Shown piece after piece: positions 45,753 to 54,577 of a DNA stretch of 64,000 nt. The notes under the pieces are model-generated. The model was not told where the DNA came from and made no database searches. It saw only the letters and a program-made list of their open reading frames with translations. Both the position numbers and the translations under genes were made by a program. The DNA is from Neobacillus dielmonensis (GTDB lineage: Bacteria; Bacillota; Bacilli; Bacillales; Cytobacillaceae). How positions within the stretch are numbered: position 1 is the first letter of the stretch; every line of letters begins with the position of its first letter. The stretch lies in the NCBI RefSeq assembly GCF_000612665.1, contig NZ_HG942076.1, positions 117,752 to 181,751 on the forward strand. Direction: 5' to 3'.

Positions 45753-46020
45753 TTGCTTCAATGCACTATTTCATCTCAGTTTGGTGAAACTGTTGGAAAG
45801 TTGTATTACCTATTAGTGTTTTCCCAAAAGTTCATCCAATCTAGAATCTTTTAGACTAATAAGCGAAATATGGGTGGATTTATGTTTTGGCCCAGTCTGA
45901 ACCAGACTTCAGCAATCTGCGGGATAGAATGCCCTCCGATTGTAATAAGAATGAGCTTAATACATACTAAAGTATCAGCTTATACATATGCGAATCGCGG
46001 AAGGCACATTGTATTGATGT

Positions 46021-46044
46021 ACAAGAACCGTCCCCGTGTTTCAC
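46021..46044 (+). repeat. GAACCGTCCCC-family repeat, copy upstream of the M24 gene
   Basis: ACAAGAACCGTCCCCGTGTT, 28 bp before the start codon, next to the ribosome site of the M24-fold gene. Confidence 0.75.
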
Positions 46045-46071
46045 TCAACCGGATTAGGAGGAAATAGCTAA

Positions 46072-47556
46072 ATGCAAGATGATTTAAAAGAAAAATATAG
46101 CCTGAACAAGTTTTCTTTATCGAAAGTACCTTATCTTGAAATGAAATTTAATGATCATACTGTATTTTTATCGGATCGCACCTATCAAGAAAGAAAAGAA
46201 AAACTATTGGAGGCGATGAAACAAAAGGGAGTTGATCTCGTTTTTATTTATGCGGATCGGGAGCATGGCTCGAACTTTGAGTATTTAACAGGTTTTATCC
46301 CCCGATTTGAAGAAGCATTATTAGCCATAGATGCTAATGGCATGGCAGCATTATTTCTAGGTAATGAAAATCTAAAAATGGCAAAATACTCTCGATTACA
46401 GTCCGAACTGGTTCATGTCCCTTACTTTTCTTTACCGAATCAGCCCATGGAAAATGAAAAGAGTTTTAAAGATATCATTGGAGATGCCATTAATTTTACA
46501 GAAAAAAATATTGGGGTCGTGGGCTGGAAGGTATTTACGGGTCAATATGAAGATAATCAGCAATTGTTTGATGTTCCCTATTTCATAATAGAGGCCTTAA
46601 AAGCTTTAGCACAGGAAAATTCTGCACAAGTATTCAATGCTGGCAATATGTTTATCGGCGAAAACGGCGGCATCCGAACTGTGAATAATGCAGATGAGAT
46701 TCGTTATTATGAATTTGGATCCAGTTTGGCATCAGATTGTGTACTGGAGACAATCAACCATATAGAAATCGGGAAAACCGAAACGGAATTGGCCTCCTAT
46801 CTTTCAAGGTTTGGGCAGCCGCATAATGTCACCACCATCTGTGCTACTGGCGAGCGCTTTACGAATGCCGTCATTTATCCAAGAAACAAAGCCGTAAAGC
46901 TCGGTGATAAGTTTTCGATTACAACCGGCTATAAAGGGGGCTTAACCAGCAGGTCTGGGTATGTGGTAAGGGAAGCGGATGAACTCCCGAATGAGGTTCA
47001 GGATTATTTGGAAAGAGTGGCCATCCCTTATTATTCGGCTGTAGTGGCTTGGTTAGAAACTATTAGAATTGGGATGACAGGCGGCGAATTATATCAAGTA
47101 ATCGAAACTGTATTACCGAAGGATCAATACCATTGGCATTTAAATCCGGGGCATTATGTATCCGATGAAGAATGGTTATCTTCCCCTATATATAGCGGGT
47201 CCAATACCGTTCTAAAAAGCGGAATGCTATTTCAAGTTGACATTATTCCATCGGTTCCCAATTACGGCGGGGCCAGTGCTGAGACCGGAATCGCGCTGGC
47301 AGATGAAGAATTGCGGAAGGAAATTGAAACTCACTATCCAGAGTTATGGGAGAGATTCAGCAGGAGAAGAAACTACATGGAACAGGTATTGAATATCAAA
47401 CTCCACCCCGAAGTCCTTCCTTTATCCGATACCGTAGGATACTTTAGACCGTTTCTGTTAAATAAAGAAAAGGCATTGTTATTCCGCCAGGGGGACCAGG
47501 GGGACCAGGGGGACGGTTCTCCTGGTAACTCCCAAAGTAATGAAGCTGCCATTTAG
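46072..47556 (+). CDS. M24-fold protein (Xaa-Pro aminopeptidase/creatinase family), metal site not conserved
   Basis: 494 residues. A creatinase-type N-terminal domain (about 30-190, with SDRTYQERKEKLLEAM and the YLTGF-type segment FEYLTGFIPRFEEALLAI) precedes a pita-bread domain (about 200-460). The metal-binding Asp pair normally in D-x-G-x-x-x-x-x-x-x-D is not evident (the region reads TTGYKGGLTSRSG). A His (NPGHYV) and a Glu (SAETGI) remain. It may thus be a non-metallo creatinase-like or inactive homologue. AGGAGG precedes the ATG. The last 25 codons (R-Q-G-D-Q-G-D-Q-G-D-G-S-P) are translated from a GAACCGTCCCC-type repeat at 47486-47525, so the natural C-terminus has probably been replaced. 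Confidence 0.85.
   Translation: MQDDLKEKYSLNKFSLSKVPYLEMKFNDHTVFLSDRTYQERKEKLLEAMKQKGVDLVFIYADREHGSNFEYLTGFIPRFEEALLAIDANGMAALFLGNENLKMAKYSRLQSELVHVPYFSLPNQPMENEKSFKDIIGDAINFTEKNIGVVGWKVFTGQYEDNQQLFDVPYFIIEALKALAQENSAQVFNAGNMFIGENGGIRTVNNADEIRYYEFGSSLASDCVLETINHIEIGKTETELASYLSRFGQPHNVTTICATGERFTNAVIYPRNKAVKLGDKFSITTGYKGGLTSRSGYVVREADELPNEVQDYLERVAIPYYSAVVAWLETIRIGMTGGELYQVIETVLPKDQYHWHLNPGHYVSDEEWLSSPIYSGSNTVLKSGMLFQVDIIPSVPNYGGASAETGIALADEELRKEIETHYPELWERFSRRRNYMEQVLNIKLHPEVLPLSDTVGYFRPFLLNKEKALLFRQGDQGDQGDGSPGNSQSNEAAI
47486..47525 (-). repeat. Expanded GAACCGTCCCC-family repeat inside a coding region
   Basis: Three tandem CAGGGGGAC units ending in GGGGGACGGTTCTCCTGG. It is read through in frame by the M24-fold gene. 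Confidence 0.85.
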
Positions 47557-47570
47557 GTAGCTTCTTTTTG
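47542..47570 (+). terminator. Terminator overlapping the M24 gene stop codon
   Basis: GAAGCTGCC (47542-47550) pairs with GGTAGCTTC (47556-47564), one wobble. TTTTTG follows. The stop codon (47554-47556) lies in the loop and stem. Confidence 0.75.
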
Positions 47571-47614
47571 TATTGAAGGAAGATAGGATGGTGGCGGTTA
47601 TCTCCTTTTCTTAT

Positions 47615-47706
47615 AACGCCAGGGGGACGGTTCTCCTGGCGGCTCCATTGCCCATTGCCATATAAATCGTCTCTGTGGTACCCCAGGAACCGTCCCCGTG
47701 GTTCCT
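47615..47706. repeat. Inverted pair of GAACCGTCCCC-family repeats
   Basis: GCCAGGGGGACGGTTCTCCT (about 47618-47638) and CAGGAACCGTCCCCGTGGTT (about 47683-47702) face each other over about 45 bp at the 3' end of the small membrane protein gene. Confidence 0.75.
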
Positions 47707-47713
47707 ACTCACT

Positions 47714-47983
47714 TCAAAACCCAATTCCTCCGGAATGAAAGGCAATATAAAGGATAATAAATAAAATAACCATCGTGATGGAAGCCGCAAGTCCAAATAC
47801 CTTTAACTTTGGAAGAAAAATAAAACAAACTGCTGAAATAAGGACGGCAACCGCAAAGTAAAAGAGTGTGGAGTTGATATGTTGCAACAGGTATTTTAGA
47901 GGTTTAATCCGTTCGATTGCCGTGATATAAAAGAAAACGCCACCGACTAGGATCCCAGAAACAATTTGAATAAAAAGATTCAT
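47714..47983 (-). CDS. Small membrane protein of unknown function
   Basis: 89 residues with three hydrophobic helices (about 4-20, 38-58 and 64-84), a basic loop (ERIKPLKYLLQH) and no recognised domain. GAAGGGAAAG precedes the ATG. It lies 3' of the convergent M24 gene and downstream of the lipase gene, separated from that gene by a terminator at 48003, though reading away from it in the same direction. Confidence 0.7.
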   Translation of the reverse strand: MNLFIQIVSGILVGGVFFYITAIERIKPLKYLLQHINSTLFYFAVAVLISAVCFIFLPKLKVFGLAASITMVILFIILYIAFHSGGIGF

Positions 47984-48002
47984 GGTTTCTTTCCCTTCAA
48001 CT

Positions 48003-48038
48003 TAAAAAAATGATAAGAGGACACTATGTCCCCTTATC
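48003..48038 (-). terminator. Terminator of the LCAT-type lipase gene
   Basis: GATAAGAGGACA (48012-48023) and TGTCCCCTTATC (48027-48038) form a 12-bp stem with one mismatch. The minus strand continues with seven T. Confidence 0.88.
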
Positions 48039-48044
48039 TCCGTC

Positions 48045-51000
48045 TTATTGAGCAATTCTAATAACCGTTTTGGCGATAAAACCAATTCCGGAGCTTAGTT
48101 CTCCCTTAACTATGACTTCTTGATTACCGACTGGCAGCGACTCAGCGAGGTCATGTTGAGTAAACTTAAACATAAATTCTTTCTTTCCATCTCCATTATA
48201 ATCAACAATGGGATTTTTTACATATCCATATTTTGAATCGGTAATAGGCTTCACCACATCGTTAATCGTAATGGAGGAAAGTTTAACCGTCTCCAACGGA
48301 TATGGAGAAGCAACGAATTGAAGGTACCCCGTTCCCATTGCGTTATTATTTTTGCCCTTCTTAATCGATTGTGGATCAAGCTTTACCTCAGCCGGAATAT
48401 AAACCATAAAAGACAGTTTCTTGGTTTCGATATTTCCCGCTTTATCAACGGCTTGAACTTCAAGGGTATTTTCACCCGGCTGCAGGACGTTGACTTTTTC
48501 ATGGTTGGTATATGGCTGGCCATTTAAGGTGGCTTGAACGGATTCGATTCCGGAAACATCATCCACTGCATCAAAGTTGAAACTGATCGAGTCACCAACC
48601 ATCACTTCGTTCGATATTCCGGAAATCTCAATTTTCGGTTTGGTTTTATCAATTTTGACAGTTGCTGTTTGAATGTCATAATTTCGATTTTTATCATAAG
48701 CTTTCATCCATAATTCTGTGGGTCCTTCAGATTGGATGGCTACCGGCTTTTCATACAATTGTGCTTCGCCATTGTTCAATTGGTATTCGATTTTTTGAAT
48801 GCCTGCCCCTTCGTCTTCTGCATTCATGCTGACACGAACATCACTGCGGTACCAATCATTCATTCCTTTTTCCCCATCAACCGTGTAAGACAACTCTGGG
48901 GCAGTGATATCCTGTGATCCGGCGCTATTGAGGTTAACAGTTGGATGAATCATTTCATCGACCACATTGTCCCCATTTTGATCCAGGTTAAGAATGATTT
49001 CCCCTTCTCTGTTGGTGGTTGTCGTAATGATCGTGGTTGGGGTTAACGGAACATCATCGAAACGAATAGTTTGCTCTTCTTCGTTTTCCTCGTCATACCA
49101 GAGCATCGTAAATGTCATCTTCCCGTAATCTGTACCAACCATTTTCACCTGATAGTTTCCGTCATTTAGCAGAGCAATTTTTTCATCGTCCAGCAGGTAG
49201 TAGGTTCCAGATAAAATATCTTCCTCCACTTCATTTTCAGAAACGGGCCCCATATGATTTCCATCTTGGTCATATACATGCAGATCTACTGGACATTCTA
49301 CTTTTAGTTTCAGCTTCTTTGTTTCTTTCGGATTTTTGCGCATACCCTTTATCCGGGCAGGGCGATCATCTAATATATTTAATACTTGCTGAATAACCGT
49401 TTCATTGCTGGCCAAAGAATCATGTTTTTCCTGAATATAATACGTCTTATCAGGATCCGTGTCTTTATTCATATTGGCACTCATGACAGGAACGGTACCG
49501 TCACCATTAATCGGCTTCGTATCATCAATGTGGGCGTAATTATATCCGCTTCGATTCCATGTCTCGTTTAATTCGGGCACCACCACCCCAATGGTGGAAA
49601 CTTGATCTCCAACAATAAAATAGCGGTCAACGGAATTAATCCTCGACATGTTATCATCTAACGATTCGGCAAAATCCTCAGCAAGGCCAAAATGATCTTC
49701 ATTTAGCCATTCAGAACGGTAATCCTTGAAAAATTGCAGCGTTTTATTATAACTAAGCTTTTTATATTCATTCTTTCTGAAGGTATTGTCATAGCGAACC
49801 TGAACATAGTATGGATTGCCTTCAAAGTATTGTTTGGTTGGGAACAGCTGATAAATTGATTTCATATTTGGTGCCATTTCCTTAATGACTTTGGCGATCA
49901 CTTTGTTTTTAATCCAGGAACTAACTTCCCCAGTTTCCATTATATATAATGCTTTGGGTGCACCATAATATGGAGTCCCCAAGGTAATGAATTTATCTAC
50001 CTTGTCCGCATTGGACTGCTTATTGGCGAGGTATTTGGAGGCAATCAACCCTCCCATACTATGGGCCACAATGGAAACTTTATGAACACCCAAGCCATCT
50101 ATTAATTCTTCCAGTTTTTTTGCATTGGAGCTATTACTTAACCGCCAGTCATAGCCAAATTCAACGACATTGTATCCCGCATTTCTCATCTCTCGGACCA
50201 TCTGGCCATAATATTCATCAATCGGCCCACGGATATCCATGTCATTAACAGGCTTGCCATTTCCGTCTACGGCCAATTCTCTCGTCTGGTCTCTCACATC
50301 TAAGATATTGCCCAAGTCTCCAACTGGCATCCATCTTCTTTCCGCAGCATTGCCATTTTGGGGATCTGTCCAAATTTCTGTCCCCATGATTCCAGGAATG
50401 AAAACGACCGTATTGGCGGCTTCGGATGATGCCGGTACTTTTACTTGCTGTGTTAATGTCTTGGTCTCGGCATTACTTGCAGCCAGCCTGACAGAATAAT
50501 CCAATCGTGTTTCTTCTGCTTGCGGCTCAATTTCCACTTCCCAAGAGACTTGTTTAATTTCACCCGGCTGCAGCGTACCAACTTGACTATCTACTTGGCC
50601 ATCCACTAACTTCATTCCGCTTGGAAGAAGAAGGGATAACTCCACATCATTTGCTGCTTGATTCCCTATATTTTGAAAATAAGCAGTGATGGTCGTTGGG
50701 TTAGGTTTGTACTTACCGGAGTCATCCAGTTCAATGACCTTTGGCCCCGTTAAGGTTAAAGCAATTGGCGGTCTAAGGTCTTGCAGAAACTCACTTAAAC
50801 CGTAATATGTAGTATATTCCCTGCTTTCTCCTGGGCTTAATGGCTTAGGATTCCAGTAAATGCTAACGGCACTATCGCCATTGCCGGAATACGGGGATAT
50901 GGTATAATTCCAAGGATTATTGTAGACATGCCCCCAGTTAGTAAATTGCACTTTGTCAGGCTTATTTTCTGTATTCGTCAATTGGCCTTGGGAGATGACA

Positions 51001-51629
51001 CTCGGGTTTTCTAGATTGTCAAAGGCTTGCCAATATTCGGGTATGTTGTCACCGCTAAACTCCATTTCGGATGTAACAGCTCCAACTCCGGGAACTCGAA
51101 ATGGGGCACTGTCATTATACCCTAGCATGGTATCCATCATGATTCGTAATCCCGCGTCATGGGAAATGGAATCGTTATTTTTGACACTATACTTTATTTC
51201 CACCATATCTTCTCTGTTGGTATTCGAATTAGTAACAATTTTCAAGGACTGCTGAACAGAGACATTTTTACTCTCAACCTTCTGCTCGGAGATATTGCTT
51301 AATTGCGCTGAATCTATTTTGGGTAGTTGAACGTTGGGCATGTACTGCATGATTTCTCCGTCAACATTCAATGTAGTATAAGATGACCATGGAGAAGGAT
51401 GGCCGTAAAGTAAGTTTTTTAAATCATCAAGTTGATTCTCTGGATTCCCATTTCTGGTTCCAATCGTATACTTTCCGTCTCCACCCACCATATATTCCAA
51501 ATAATCGTTGTAAACGATCCCATTTGTGAACTCTTCTGCGTTTGCTTTGGGTGCTTGGAATAACAAGGTTGGTAGAATAGTAGATAGAATGAAAACAAAT
51601 GTCACTAAAGAAGTTGAAACCTTTTTCAT
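48045..51629 (-). CDS. Large secreted LCAT-family (alpha/beta-hydrolase) lipase/acyltransferase with Ig-like C-terminal modules
   Basis: 1194 residues from the ATG at 51629, which has GGGGG five bases upstream. The signal peptide is MKKVSTSLVTFVFILSTILP. Residues 35-300 form a beta-rich domain, and a CARDB-like segment (about 320-400) follows. The LCAT-type hydrolase (about 405-740) has FIPGIMGTEIW, the nucleophile elbow IVAHSMGG near 519, the Asp of GDGTVPV near 706 and the His of EKHDSL near 731. The C-terminal 450 residues hold Ig/OmpL47-like repeats (IEYQLNNG; IDKTKPKIEISG; QAVDKAGNIETKKLSF). It should act on lipids or esters outside the cell. It is monocistronic. Confidence 0.9.
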   Translation of the reverse strand: MKKVSTSLVTFVFILSTILPTLLFQAPKANAEEFTNGIVYNDYLEYMVGGDGKYTIGTRNGNPENQLDDLKNLLYGHPSPWSSYTTLNVDGEIMQYMPNVQLPKIDSAQLSNISEQKVESKNVSVQQSLKIVTNSNTNREDMVEIKYSVKNNDSISHDAGLRIMMDTMLGYNDSAPFRVPGVGAVTSEMEFSGDNIPEYWQAFDNLENPSVISQGQLTNTENKPDKVQFTNWGHVYNNPWNYTISPYSGNGDSAVSIYWNPKPLSPGESREYTTYYGLSEFLQDLRPPIALTLTGPKVIELDDSGKYKPNPTTITAYFQNIGNQAANDVELSLLLPSGMKLVDGQVDSQVGTLQPGEIKQVSWEVEIEPQAEETRLDYSVRLAASNAETKTLTQQVKVPASSEAANTVVFIPGIMGTEIWTDPQNGNAAERRWMPVGDLGNILDVRDQTRELAVDGNGKPVNDMDIRGPIDEYYGQMVREMRNAGYNVVEFGYDWRLSNSSNAKKLEELIDGLGVHKVSIVAHSMGGLIASKYLANKQSNADKVDKFITLGTPYYGAPKALYIMETGEVSSWIKNKVIAKVIKEMAPNMKSIYQLFPTKQYFEGNPYYVQVRYDNTFRKNEYKKLSYNKTLQFFKDYRSEWLNEDHFGLAEDFAESLDDNMSRINSVDRYFIVGDQVSTIGVVVPELNETWNRSGYNYAHIDDTKPINGDGTVPVMSANMNKDTDPDKTYYIQEKHDSLASNETVIQQVLNILDDRPARIKGMRKNPKETKKLKLKVECPVDLHVYDQDGNHMGPVSENEVEEDILSGTYYLLDDEKIALLNDGNYQVKMVGTDYGKMTFTMLWYDEENEEEQTIRFDDVPLTPTTIITTTTNREGEIILNLDQNGDNVVDEMIHPTVNLNSAGSQDITAPELSYTVDGEKGMNDWYRSDVRVSMNAEDEGAGIQKIEYQLNNGEAQLYEKPVAIQSEGPTELWMKAYDKNRNYDIQTATVKIDKTKPKIEISGISNEVMVGDSISFNFDAVDDVSGIESVQATLNGQPYTNHEKVNVLQPGENTLEVQAVDKAGNIETKKLSFMVYIPAEVKLDPQSIKKGKNNNAMGTGYLQFVASPYPLETVKLSSITINDVVKPITDSKYGYVKNPIVDYNGDGKKEFMFKFTQHDLAESLPVGNQEVIVKGELSSGIGFIAKTVIRIAQ

Positions 51630-51909
51630 AAAAACCCCCATCTTGTTTACTCATAGAATGTTGTTCCTACAATAAGACTAGTAAACTCCAAACCCCCCTT
51701 TTTAGGAAAAGTAGAAAATTTTCAATTTTACAACATTTACACAGTAATTATATAACACAAATGGGTATTTTTGTACAAAGTTTAACAATTTTTAACAAAT
51801 GGTGAGTCAAAACTCCTTCTGAAATCCCCGCCATAAGCAGGGTTTTTTTCATTATTTTTTCATCTTTACTACCGTCCCCGACCTACCTTCACTACTACTA
51901 TAAAAAAAT

Positions 51910-51938
51910 GAGCACAAACCATGGCCGTGGTTTGTGCT
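51910..51938. terminator. Hairpin terminator downstream of the MFS remnant
   Basis: AGCACAAACCATGG and its complement CGTGGTTTGTGCT make a near-perfect stem between the lipase promoter region and the MFS remnant, which ends at 52006. Confidence 0.65.
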
Positions 51939-51969
51939 ACTAATCTTGGGATGTTTGTTGCTCTGATGC

Positions 51970-51993
51970 CACAAGAACCGTCCCCTTGGTTCT
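51970..51993 (+). repeat. GAACCGTCCCC-family repeat, copy near the MFS remnant
   Basis: CACAAGAACCGTCCCCTTGG, 13 bp after the MFS stop codon. Confidence 0.7.
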
Positions 51994-52005
51994 CTTTGGC
52001 TATTA

Positions 52006-53192
52006 TCAATCACTGACAGCTTGAAGTGGATCGTTTTCTGGTTTCTTCCAGAACATGGTCAAGGCCACTCCCAGCGCTACGATGACGGCTGCAAAATAGA
52101 ACGGGTAGTTAATATCGATATCAAATAACATCCCGCCTAATATCGGTCCACTAATGTTCGCTAAGCTGGTAAACATGGAGTTCATTCCACCAACGAAGCC
52201 TTGTTCATTGCCGGCAATATTGGAAAGATAGGATGTAACAGCTGGGCGGAATAAGTCGAATCCTACAAAAACCGTAATGGTAACAAGCAGAATAAACCAA
52301 TAGGAATGAACCATGGTCATGAAGAAAACAAGAACAGCCGATAAAATCAAGCTGTATCGGTCAATTTGATTTCACCCCACAATTGGGTGAACCTGTTAAA
52401 CAGCGCCACTTGTGCCAATGCGCCAATCAGTGCACCGCCCGTAATAACAACGGCGATTTCGGATGGTTCAAATTGAAATTTGTGGTCCACAAATAAACTA
52501 AAAAATGATTCAAAAGCGGCCAATCCAAAGGAAGCGATAAAAATTAAAATAAAGGCAAAGAGATATTTAGGTGCCATCATCCGTTTCAAGCCGATTTTTC
52601 GATCTGCAGCTTGTTTGCTCGTTTCAGTTGAACGTTCCCGTTCCGGCTCCGCAATTAAGATAATTGTTAAAATGGCAGCAAACGTCCCAAGACCACCAGC
52701 AAACATAAATGGGGTACGCGTCCCAAATTCCGCTAAGAATCCACCGATCCCAGGCCCGATAATAAATCCTGTACTAATGGCGGCTGACATATAACCGAGT
52801 GCTTTCGGGCGGGTATTCAAACTAGTGATATCAATAATAAGCGCGGTGACAGCCGGCATAATAAACGCTGCACTAATCCCGCCTAAAACCCGTGAAATCA
52901 TTAACCACTCAATTTCACTGCTGATTCCAAATAAGAATTCCGAGAAGCCAAAAATAAATAAACCCATGACAATCATAATTTTCCTGCCAAACTGATCGGC
53001 GGCTTTCCCAGCAAACGGGGAAACAATCAATTGCGAAGTGGCAAATGCCGCCGTCAAATAACCGACTGTTGTTCCTGTAATCCCTAACTCTTCCATAAGC
53101 CTAGGCATCACCGGAATAATTAAACCAATCCCCAAAAACGCAATGAATAAATTCGTTAATAATAAGCCTAAGGTGACCTTATTTGGTTTCAT
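52006..53192 (-). pseudogene. Frameshifted MFS multidrug transporter (Bmr/NorA-like)
   Basis: The N-terminal part (281 codons, 53192-52347) begins MKPNKVTLGLLLTNLFIAFLGIGLIIP and contains the MFS motif A variant (FAGKAADQFGRKIM) and the antiporter motif GPGIGGFLAEFG. It ends with QLWGEIKL followed by a shifted TDTA. The C-terminal part (114 codons) resumes as LILSAVLVFFMTMVHSYWF in another frame. One missing base at about 52360-52366 separates them; restoring it gives the usual 12-helix protein of about 395 residues. The cause may be a real mutation or a sequencing error. The gene is divergent to a MerR-family regulator and has a MerR-type promoter. Confidence 0.88.
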
Positions 53193-53253
53193 CTTTTATA
53201 TACTCCTTTACAAAGCAGCCTTTGTATTGGTTTTCTTAAGTTTTACAATATTT

Positions 53254-53284
53254 ATCCTAGTGTATATAGTTACTATATAGTCAA
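53254..53284 (-). promoter_or_regulatory. MerR-type promoter and operator of the MFS gene
   Basis: On the minus strand TTGACT (53279-53284) and TAGGAT (53254-53259) are 19 bases apart, the over-long spacer typical of MerR-activated promoters. The spacer contains TATATAGT-T-ACTATATA (53263-53279), a perfect palindrome with 8-bp arms. The divergently encoded MerR protein is the obvious ligand. Confidence 0.85.
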
Positions 53285-53299
53285 GGATGGTGTTGTGAA

Positions 53300-54142
53300 A
53301 TGAGTAAAAAAACAGGGAAGTTTTTATCGACAGGTGAATTTGCTAAACTTTGCAAAGTAAACAAACAGACTCTGTTTTATTATGATCAAATTGGTCTATT
53401 GTCTCCCATAACGAAAGATGAAAAAGGCTATCGCTACTATTCCATTCAACAGTTAGAGGTATTCATGTTGATCGGTTTATTGAAGGATATTGGCATGTCT
53501 TTACAAGACATACAACAATACATGCAAAATAAATCGCCGGAAAGTTTTTTGAGTTTAATGTATCGAAAAAAAGAAGAAATCGTGAAAAAGCGTCAGGAGA
53601 TGGAAGCGAAAGAAAAGATGATCGAAACTACCATCGATTTAATGGAACAAGCGTCACAGCTTAATTTTTCCGACATCACGCTCGAGGAATTACCAGAGGT
53701 CACTCTTTATTTAAGTAGGAATATCGAGAATACGGCCGGTGATGATTTTGTCAAAGTGGTTTCCGATTTTATCGATGAGTTATATGAATTACATCTTGAT
53801 ACAGGCTATCCGATTGGCGGTCTAACCAAACGGGAGCAAGTGCTAAAAGGAGAATACACTAATTATAGCTATTTATATATTGAGCAGCCCGAACCAAGGG
53901 AAGGTCATCCGTATTTTAAATCGGTTAAGGGATCGTTTCTGATTGGCTATCATATCGGGGATGAAAAGAACATACATAAAACCTATAAGCGGCTGTTAGC
54001 GGAGATGGAACGGCTGCACTTATCTTTAGGGGATTATGTGTTAGAGGAATATGTGTATGATACGCTCGTGAAAAATCGTAAGGAAGATTACGTGACTAAA
54101 ATTATGATACAAGTTATAAAAAGTCCACGTAGGCTTTCCTAG
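53300..54142 (+). CDS. MerR family multidrug-responsive regulator (BmrR-like)
   Basis: 280 residues. The N-terminal MerR helix-turn-helix is FLSTGEFAKLCKVNKQTLFYYDQIGLLSP, with wing KGYRYYS. A dimer coiled coil (about 80-120) precedes a C-terminal effector-binding domain of the GyrI/BmrR_C type (VTLYLSR...; GYPIGGLTKREQV; GSFLIGYHIGDEKN). The ribosome site (GGATGGTG) is weak. It should activate the divergent MFS gene on binding lipophilic drugs. The exporter is frameshifted, so the circuit may be broken. Confidence 0.93.
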   Translation: MSKKTGKFLSTGEFAKLCKVNKQTLFYYDQIGLLSPITKDEKGYRYYSIQQLEVFMLIGLLKDIGMSLQDIQQYMQNKSPESFLSLMYRKKEEIVKKRQEMEAKEKMIETTIDLMEQASQLNFSDITLEELPEVTLYLSRNIENTAGDDFVKVVSDFIDELYELHLDTGYPIGGLTKREQVLKGEYTNYSYLYIEQPEPREGHPYFKSVKGSFLIGYHIGDEKNIHKTYKRLLAEMERLHLSLGDYVLEEYVYDTLVKNRKEDYVTKIMIQVIKSPRRLS

Positions 54143-54219
54143 CTTTCAAAGCCGCCTCTAGCAGGAAGATGGAACCTGCTTGTAGAGCGTTAATCAACTT
54201 GTTGAAATTCACAACACGA

Positions 54220-54260
54220 AAAAGGCACAACAAGGAATTTACCTTGTTGTGCCTTTTCTT
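54220..54260. terminator. Strong terminator of the MerR-family regulator gene
   Basis: AAAAGGCACAACAAGG (54220-54235) and CCTTGTTGTGCCTTTT (54242-54257) form a perfect 16-bp stem with A/T tracts on both sides, so it may act in both directions. Confidence 0.9.
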
Positions 54261-54300
54261 GAATGGGTCACTAGTTAGTTTACGGTTACTCGGAACCCTA

Positions 54301-54535
54301 AACAAATTAAACGTTTCATTAAAAATCACATTAAAACCTAACAATCGTTTGTTTAGTTTGACTGTATTCATTGATAAATAGAGCTTTGGACTGCCATTTA
54401 TCTAAAAAAGATGTCAGTTAAACAAACGTTTAATTGAAAGCACTAGTAATCCGTTATTACAGCCATTCCCCTCAACAATTAGGCAAAAAATTTGTCAGCT
54501 AAATAAACGTTTAATTAAAATCATCACTAATCCAA
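54301..54535. repeat. Direct repeats of about 40 bp with AAACGTTT cores
   Basis: Two copies (54413-54453 and 54493-54533) share TGTCAG-(T/C)-TAAA, then AAACGTTTAATT, then ACTAATCC, 80 bp apart. A degraded version lies at 54301-54332 and an inverse one at 54350-54362. They fill the gene-free gap between two converging genes. No function is evident. Confidence 0.55.
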
Positions 54536-54553
54536 ATAAGAAAAAGTGATGCA

Positions 54554-54576
54554 TGAGAACCGTCCCCCTGTTTCAC
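54554..54576 (+). repeat. GAACCGTCCCC-family repeat, copy at the island edge
   Basis: GAGAACCGTCCCCCTGTTTC ends one base before the stop codon of the acidic protein gene. Confidence 0.75.
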
Positions 54577-54577
54577 A

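Noticed and set aside
45870..46067. 65-codon frame upstream of the M24-fold gene
   Set aside because: No ribosome site, composition unlike its neighbours, and its 3' part is made of a dispersed repeat.
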